Below, piece by piece: positions 4,968-6,260 of a stretch of 6,260 nucleotides of DNA. The DNA comes from Candidatus Binataceae bacterium (GTDB lineage: Bacteria; Desulfobacterota; Binatia; Binatales; Binataceae). The stretch is taken from NCBI GenBank assembly GCA_030042765.1, contig JASHZA010000015.1, positions 1-6,260 on the forward strand. Reading direction: 5' to 3'. A program made the position numbers and the translations under genes. Within the stretch, counting starts at the first letter, position 1. The number at the start of each line of letters is the position of its first letter. Under the pieces are notes generated by a model. That model worked only from the letters and a program-made list of their open reading frames with translations, did no database searches and was not told the origin of the DNA.

Positions 4968-5885
4968 TCAATCAGCGGTGGATACGGTCTGCCCGTCCCA
5001 TGGCGGCAGCTCAGCGGGTACGACCTCGTCGAATTTTGTCATATCCAGGGTGAACTCACCCTCCCGCGTGCGGCTCGCAATATCGGCGAGGCGAGCACCC
5101 CAGACGATGTCCCGAGCGTCGTAGGAATATCGGGCGTAGACCGTCTGCGAAAAGGTCTCATCGATGCCCGTCAGCGAAACGACTATGCCGGCGCGGGCCG
5201 CCACCAACGACTCGGGCGTGGCGCCGAAGAGAGGACTATCGAGATCTATCGGATGAATCGCGGTCCAGGAATAGCCGAAAATCGCGTTGCGATAGCGCGA
5301 CAGGGCGAGGTCGTGGAAACGGCGCACCGATTCCCCTTCCGCAGTGAACTCCTGACGGTCGAAAACCACATGTATCTGCGCCTCAACGATCTGATTTGAG
5401 CGGACGTTGGCCATCCGGAACATCAAACTGGGGACGCCGTCGCGCTTCGAAATCACGGCAACCCGGCTGAAGCGGACGCGCGCGGTCGGACGCGAAAATT
5501 TGGCGAAGATGAGGCCCGTAACCAGCGCGAGGCCGACCAGGCCGGTCAGCGCCTCGATACTCATGAGGATGTGGCTGAAGAACGTGTCGGGCGACATCTG
5601 GCCGTAACCGATCGTAGCCATGGTCTCGACGCTGAAGAAGAAGACATCGCCGAAGGAGCCCGGCCGTGCGTTTTGGACGCCGCCGTTCAAGAAGTAGCCG
5701 AGCGCGAAGAGCGCGTTGACCAGAGAGAACGCACCCGCGATTTGAAGCAGCAGGGACGGCCACGACGAAGTCAACAGATGATGGTAGAAGTCGGTGAAGT
5801 AACGCTCGCCGTCCTCGAAGGGCGTCGTGGGCGCAGATTCTTTCGGCCGCGAGGGCGGCGCGGCGTTCTTCAGTCGCGAAGCCAT
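4968..5885 (-). CDS. KirBac-type inward-rectifier potassium channel
   Basis: A 305-residue inner-membrane K+ channel subunit, expected to act as a tetramer. In order: a polar, proline-rich N-terminus (1-28); an amphipathic slide helix, YFTDFYHHLLTSSW (29-42); TM1 about 43-66; the pore helix and selectivity filter TIGYG (91-95) in ETMATIGYGQMSP; and TM2 about 104-130. The cytoplasmic immunoglobulin-like Kir domain follows (about 135-290), with the family motifs SLMFRMANVRSNQI (153-166) and DETFSQTVYARYSY (242-255). Aligning TM2 to KirBac1.1 through the A-R/K-F-x-R-P motif puts G124 at the hinge glycine, F127 at the bundle-crossing gate, and L119 at the site that is Asp172 in strongly rectifying Kir2.1. 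The ATG at 5885 has no Shine-Dalgarno but a close promoter. The divergent neighbour is an alpha/beta hydrolase gene. No regulator or other transporter gene is adjacent. Confidence 0.96.
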   Translation of the reverse strand: MASRLKNAAPPSRPKESAPTTPFEDGERYFTDFYHHLLTSSWPSLLLQIAGAFSLVNALFALGYFLNGGVQNARPGSFGDVFFFSVETMATIGYGQMSPDTFFSHILMSIEALTGLVGLALVTGLIFAKFSRPTARVRFSRVAVISKRDGVPSLMFRMANVRSNQIVEAQIHVVFDRQEFTAEGESVRRFHDLALSRYRNAIFGYSWTAIHPIDLDSPLFGATPESLVAARAGIVVSLTGIDETFSQTVYARYSYDARDIVWGARLADIASRTREGEFTLDMTKFDEVVPAELPPWDGQTVSTAD

Positions 5886-5894
5886 GGGCTAAAG

Positions 5895-5923
5895 AATATA
5901 GCGCGCAATGGCATGCTCGTCAG
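5895..5923 (-). promoter_or_regulatory. Sigma70-like promoter of the channel gene
   Basis: On the minus strand CTGACG (5918-5923, four of six to TTGACA) lies exactly 17 nt from TATATT (5895-5900, five of six to TATAAT). The -10 ends 9 nt before the channel ATG, so transcription would begin within a few bases of the start codon. This fits the lack of a Shine-Dalgarno and suggests a leaderless or nearly leaderless mRNA. Confidence 0.6.
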
Positions 5924-5951
5924 GAATGAAGGCGATGAAGGAACGGCAGCG

Positions 5952-6260
5952 ATGATTGAAGATGGCCTGTTGATCGACGGCGCGGATGAGGCTGCGGATA
6001 CGATCGTACTCGCGCACGGGGCCGGCGCGGCGATGGACTCGCCGTTCATGAACACGATAGCGGAAGGTCTCGCGCGAAACGGGATACGTGTGGTGCGATT
6101 CGAGTTTCCATACATGAAGGGGCGGCGTGAGGGCGGCAAACGCGGAGCGCCGGATCGTGAAGCAGTGCTGATCGAGGCGTGGCGCAAGGTGATCGCGCGT
6201 CTGGGCGGCGGCGCGCGTCTCGTGATCGGGGGAAAATCCCTTGGCGGGCGAATCGCGAGC
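5952..6260 (+). CDS. KANL3/Tex30-type alpha/beta hydrolase, N-terminal part (3' end outside the window)
   Basis: The frame stays open to the window end, giving 103 residues. Conserved marks of this small alpha/beta hydrolase group: the first core strand and oxyanion loop TIVLAHGAGAAMDSPFM (17-33); strand VVRFEFPYM (47-55), followed by the basic stretch KGRREGGKRGAPD (56-68); a helix with EAWRKVI (75-81); and the nucleophile elbow GGKSLGGRIAS (93-103), where S96 is the expected catalytic serine. The acid and histidine of the triad lie beyond the window. Natural substrates of this group are not well defined. The chosen ATG has AAGGA (5938-5942) 9 nt upstream; an in-frame ATG at 5913 would add 13 residues but would put the start inside the divergent channel promoter. 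The 66-bp spacer to the channel gene serves both strands. Confidence 0.88.
   Translation, partial: MIEDGLLIDGADEAADTIVLAHGAGAAMDSPFMNTIAEGLARNGIRVVRFEFPYMKGRREGGKRGAPDREAVLIEAWRKVIARLGGGARLVIGGKSLGGRIAS

Noticed and set aside
4421..5053. Plus-strand open frame antisense to the dehydrogenase gene and the 3' end of the channel gene
   Set aside because: No domain, overlaps strongly supported genes, no ribosome binding site.
5870..6187. A 105-codon minus-strand open frame opposite the hydrolase gene
   Set aside because: It runs opposite the conserved hydrolase frame, crosses the channel promoter and has Ser/Arg/Pro-rich shadow composition.

Overview
The window is GC-rich (roughly 60-65 % G+C by eye) and gene-dense, with bacterial Shine-Dalgarno sites and short gaps between genes. 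It reads as chromosomal DNA from a free-living, probably soil or sediment, bacterium. The mix of Mrp, nitronate-monooxygenase-like, F420/FMN split-barrel, crotonase, beta-hydroxyacid dehydrogenase and KirBac genes would suit an uncultured deltaproteobacterial or Binatia-like lineage, but that placement is only a guess. There are no rRNA or tRNA genes, CRISPR arrays, insertion sequences or phage genes.

Layout. At the left edge is the 3' part of a plus-strand class I SAM methyltransferase gene, ending at 380. It converges on a run of six minus-strand genes covering 504-5885. In transcription order these are a KirBac-type inward-rectifier potassium channel (5885-4968), an NAD(P)-dependent beta-hydroxyacid dehydrogenase (4888-4022), a crotonase-fold enoyl-CoA hydratase/isomerase (3984-3166), a small PPOX split-barrel flavin/F420 protein (3083-2667), a nitronate-monooxygenase-like FMN TIM-barrel protein (2642-1623) and an Mrp/ApbC Fe-S carrier P-loop ATPase (1556-504). 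The gaps between them are 79, 37, 82, 24 and 66 nt. Right of the channel gene, and divergent from it, is the 5' part of a KANL3/Tex30-type alpha/beta hydrolase gene (5952 to the window end).

How the genes may work together. The four central enzymes (dehydrogenase, crotonase, split-barrel and NMO-like) look like a catabolic or detoxification set acting on acyl-CoA and oxidised intermediates. Tight spacing and good ribosome binding sites support co-transcription of at least the dehydrogenase-crotonase and PPOX-NMO pairs. No substrate can be named from sequence alone. Mrp and the channel are general-purpose functions that probably just sit beside them. Start codons were chosen from Shine-Dalgarno positions, which shortens two genes relative to their longest open frames: the crotonase by 25 residues and the NMO-like gene by 3.

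The main points of interest are a sigma70-like promoter so close to the channel ATG that the transcript may be leaderless (with a weaker similar arrangement at mrp), a crotonase whose two hydratase glutamates are replaced while the PaaG/isomerase-type aspartate is present, and a GC hairpin that contains the crotonase stop codon. I did not find a convincing new biological system.
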